Shown here: positions 4,971-5,841 of the stretch, one piece after another
Position numbering within the stretch: the first letter of the stretch is position 1
How the letters are laid out: every line of letters begins with the position of its first letter
Source of the DNA: an uncultured Eubacteriales bacterium
Lineage (GTDB): Bacteria; Bacillota; Clostridia; Oscillospirales; CAG-272
Reading direction: 5' to 3'
Assembly: GCA_934432725.1 (NCBI GenBank)
Contig: CAKRZE010000030.1
Coordinates: forward strand, 1 to 5,841
DNA length: 5,841 nt
Notes under the pieces: model-generated
Told to the model about the DNA's origin: nothing
The model's input: only the letters and a program-made list of their open reading frames with translations
The model's database searches: none
Translations under genes and position numbers: made by a program

Positions 4971-5372
4971 ATGTATACAAGTGCAAAGCCCTATTTTTAC
5001 GGCACAGGCAGAAGAAAGAAATCCGTTGCCCGCGTCAGAATTGTTCCGGGAACGGGAAATATTACGATCAATGACAGATCGATCGATGATTATTTCGGTC
5101 TGGAAACGCTGAAGCTGATTGTCAATCAGCCGTTCGGCGTAACGGATACCATCGGTAAGTTTGATGTGATCTGCCGCGTCAACGGAGGAGGCTTCTCCGG
5201 ACAGGCAGGCGCGATTCGTCACGGAATCGCAAGAGCGCTTCTTCAGAGCGATGCGGCTCTTCGCGGCGCTCTGAAAAAGGCAGGCTTCCTGACGCGCGAC
5301 CCTCGTATGAAGGAAAGAAAGAAGTACGGCTTGAAGGCAGCTCGCCGCGCGCCGCAGTTCTCCAAGAGATAA
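4971..5372 (+). CDS. rpsI: 30S ribosomal protein S9
   Basis: The 133-residue protein begins with YFYGTGRRKKSVARVR (8-23), followed by the INDRSIDDYFGLETLK region and the S9 signature GGGFSGQAGAIRHGIARAL (72-90). It ends in the basic tail RDPRMKERKKYGLKAARRAP and SKR. In known ribosomes this tail reaches the P site of the small subunit and touches the tRNA anticodon stem, and the intact SKR end agrees with that role. AGAAAGGA (4953-4960) lies 10 bp before the ATG. The gene is cotranscribed with rplM and closed by a strong terminator. Confidence 0.98.
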   Translation: MYTSAKPYFYGTGRRKKSVARVRIVPGTGNITINDRSIDDYFGLETLKLIVNQPFGVTDTIGKFDVICRVNGGGFSGQAGAIRHGIARALLQSDAALRGALKKAGFLTRDPRMKERKKYGLKAARRAPQFSKR

Positions 5373-5385
5373 TCGCTTATCTTGT

Positions 5386-5420
5386 CAAGCACCCGCATGC
5401 ATGCGGGTGCTTGTTTTTTT
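5386..5420 (+). terminator. Intrinsic terminator of the rplM-rpsI operon
   Basis: CAAGCACCCGCATG (5386-5399) and its exact reverse complement (5400-5413) form a perfect 28-base palindrome, in practice about a 12-bp stem with a 4-nt loop. Seven Ts follow at once. It lies 13 bp after the rpsI stop. The 95 bp after it, up to the next promoter, hold nothing I can support. Confidence 0.95.
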
Positions 5421-5515
5421 GTGGGCAGGCACAGGGAGGCTTGCTGCGGATGAATGCTTTCGCCTTCCAAAGGAGAGAGCAGCTTCATAATTTTCCGGGA
5501 AATTCGTAAAAACGT

Positions 5516-5564
5516 TTGACAAGTAACCGTTCGGCTACTATGCTATAAGGGACCGTTCGGTTAC
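5516..5564 (+). promoter_or_regulatory. Promoter with two TetR-type operator palindromes
   Basis: TTGACA (5516-5521) with a 17-bp spacer leads to TATGCT (5539-5544); TATAAG at 5544-5549 overlaps it. The palindrome GTAACCG-TT-CGGCTAC (5523-5538) fills the spacer, with one mismatched pair. A second site, GGGACCG-TT-CGGTTAC (5549-5564), lies 26 bp on, over the expected start. ACCGTTCGG is common to both. Paired palindromes between and just after the promoter boxes are typical of repressor control, and the ACCG-NN-CGGT form fits TetR/AcrR-family operators. The regulated gene, often the repressor itself, would lie beyond the right edge. Confidence 0.7.
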
Positions 5565-5577
5565 AAAGTACGGCACG

Positions 5578-5841
5578 GCGTGCGTGACGGACGCAATCAG
5601 CATTGCCTCCCCGGCACGCCGAACAAAAATCGCATGGGGGCGCAGCAGCAGGCGATTTTTGCCTTCGTTCGGCTTGGACCCGATGGGAGCAGCGTGCGTG
5701 ACGGACGCAATCAGCATTGCCTCCCCGGCACGCCGAACAAAAATCGCATGGGGGCGCAGCAGCAGGCGATTTTTGCCTTCGTTCGGCTTGGACCCGATGG
5801 GAGCAGCGTGCGTGACGGACGCAATCAGCATTGCCTCCCCG
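5578..5841. repeat. 114-bp tandem repeat with nested hairpin, running off the right edge
   Basis: Units begin at 5578, 5692 and 5806 (partial), exactly 114 bp apart, and the first two look identical apart from the sequence leading in. Each unit contains a two-part stem. GCCGAAC (5618-5624) pairs with GTTCGGC (5667-5673), and inside it AAAAATCGC (5625-5633) pairs with GCGATTTTT (5652-5660); a 6-base bulge lies on one side. The array lies directly after the operator-bearing promoter, so it is either in that gene's leader or separates the promoter from its gene. A 38-residue repeat read on the minus strand is only the 114-bp period in an open frame. Confidence 0.93.

Noticed and set aside
5538..5831. 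Minus-strand frame with a 38-residue repeat
   Set aside because: The period is exactly that of the 114-bp DNA repeat, and the frame runs through the operator and promoter. There is no ribosome binding site and no recognisable domain.

Overview
The window looks like a chromosome segment from a moderately GC-rich member of the Clostridia (Firmicutes), probably a gut Oscillospiraceae/Christensenellales-type organism. The basis is the L13 and S9 protein sequences, the rplM-rpsI gene pair with its sigma-A promoter, the GGAGG ribosome binding sites, a lipoprotein parvulin, and hairpin-bearing intergenic repeats of a kind common in that group. The taxonomic placement is inference; no database was searched.

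Only four protein genes are well supported. On the minus strand are a HAD-IIA (NagD/AraL-type) phosphatase (2877-3668, TTG start) and, downstream of it, a secreted lipoprotein of the PrsA/parvulin peptidyl-prolyl isomerase type (1055-2548, ending at a hairpin terminator). A promoter at 4209-4237 can drive both. It gives the phosphatase a leader of about 530 nt with two mutually exclusive hairpins at its 5' end and a 45-bp repeat array inside. On the plus strand, the divergent operon rplM (L13, 4516-4944) and rpsI (S9, 4971-5372) has a near-consensus promoter and a perfect intrinsic terminator.

The rest, roughly 40% of the window, is non-coding and unusually rich in repeats. Region by region: 1-258, two copies of a 136-bp hairpin-rich unit; 346-694, a diverged copy and then about 2.5 copies of a 115-bp unit with a perfect 15-bp inverted repeat; 695-904, a strong leftward promoter and a GC-rich leader closed by an 8-bp stem; 905-980, an AT-rich island with palindromes; 2657-2836 and 3802-4027, two related 45-bp arrays, one before each minus-strand gene; 4035-4237, structured leader and promoter; 5516-5564, a promoter carrying two TetR-type operator palindromes; 5578-5841, a 114-bp tandem repeat running off the right edge.

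Two patterns stand out. First, both promoters that point out of the window are followed by tandem repeat arrays instead of a gene start, so the repeats sit in or between the regulatory region and whatever gene follows. Second, the two 45-bp arrays keep the same order of unit variants, so a whole block was copied from one intergenic region to the other. I see no known defence, mobile or biosynthetic system here; the interest lies in the repeats and leaders.
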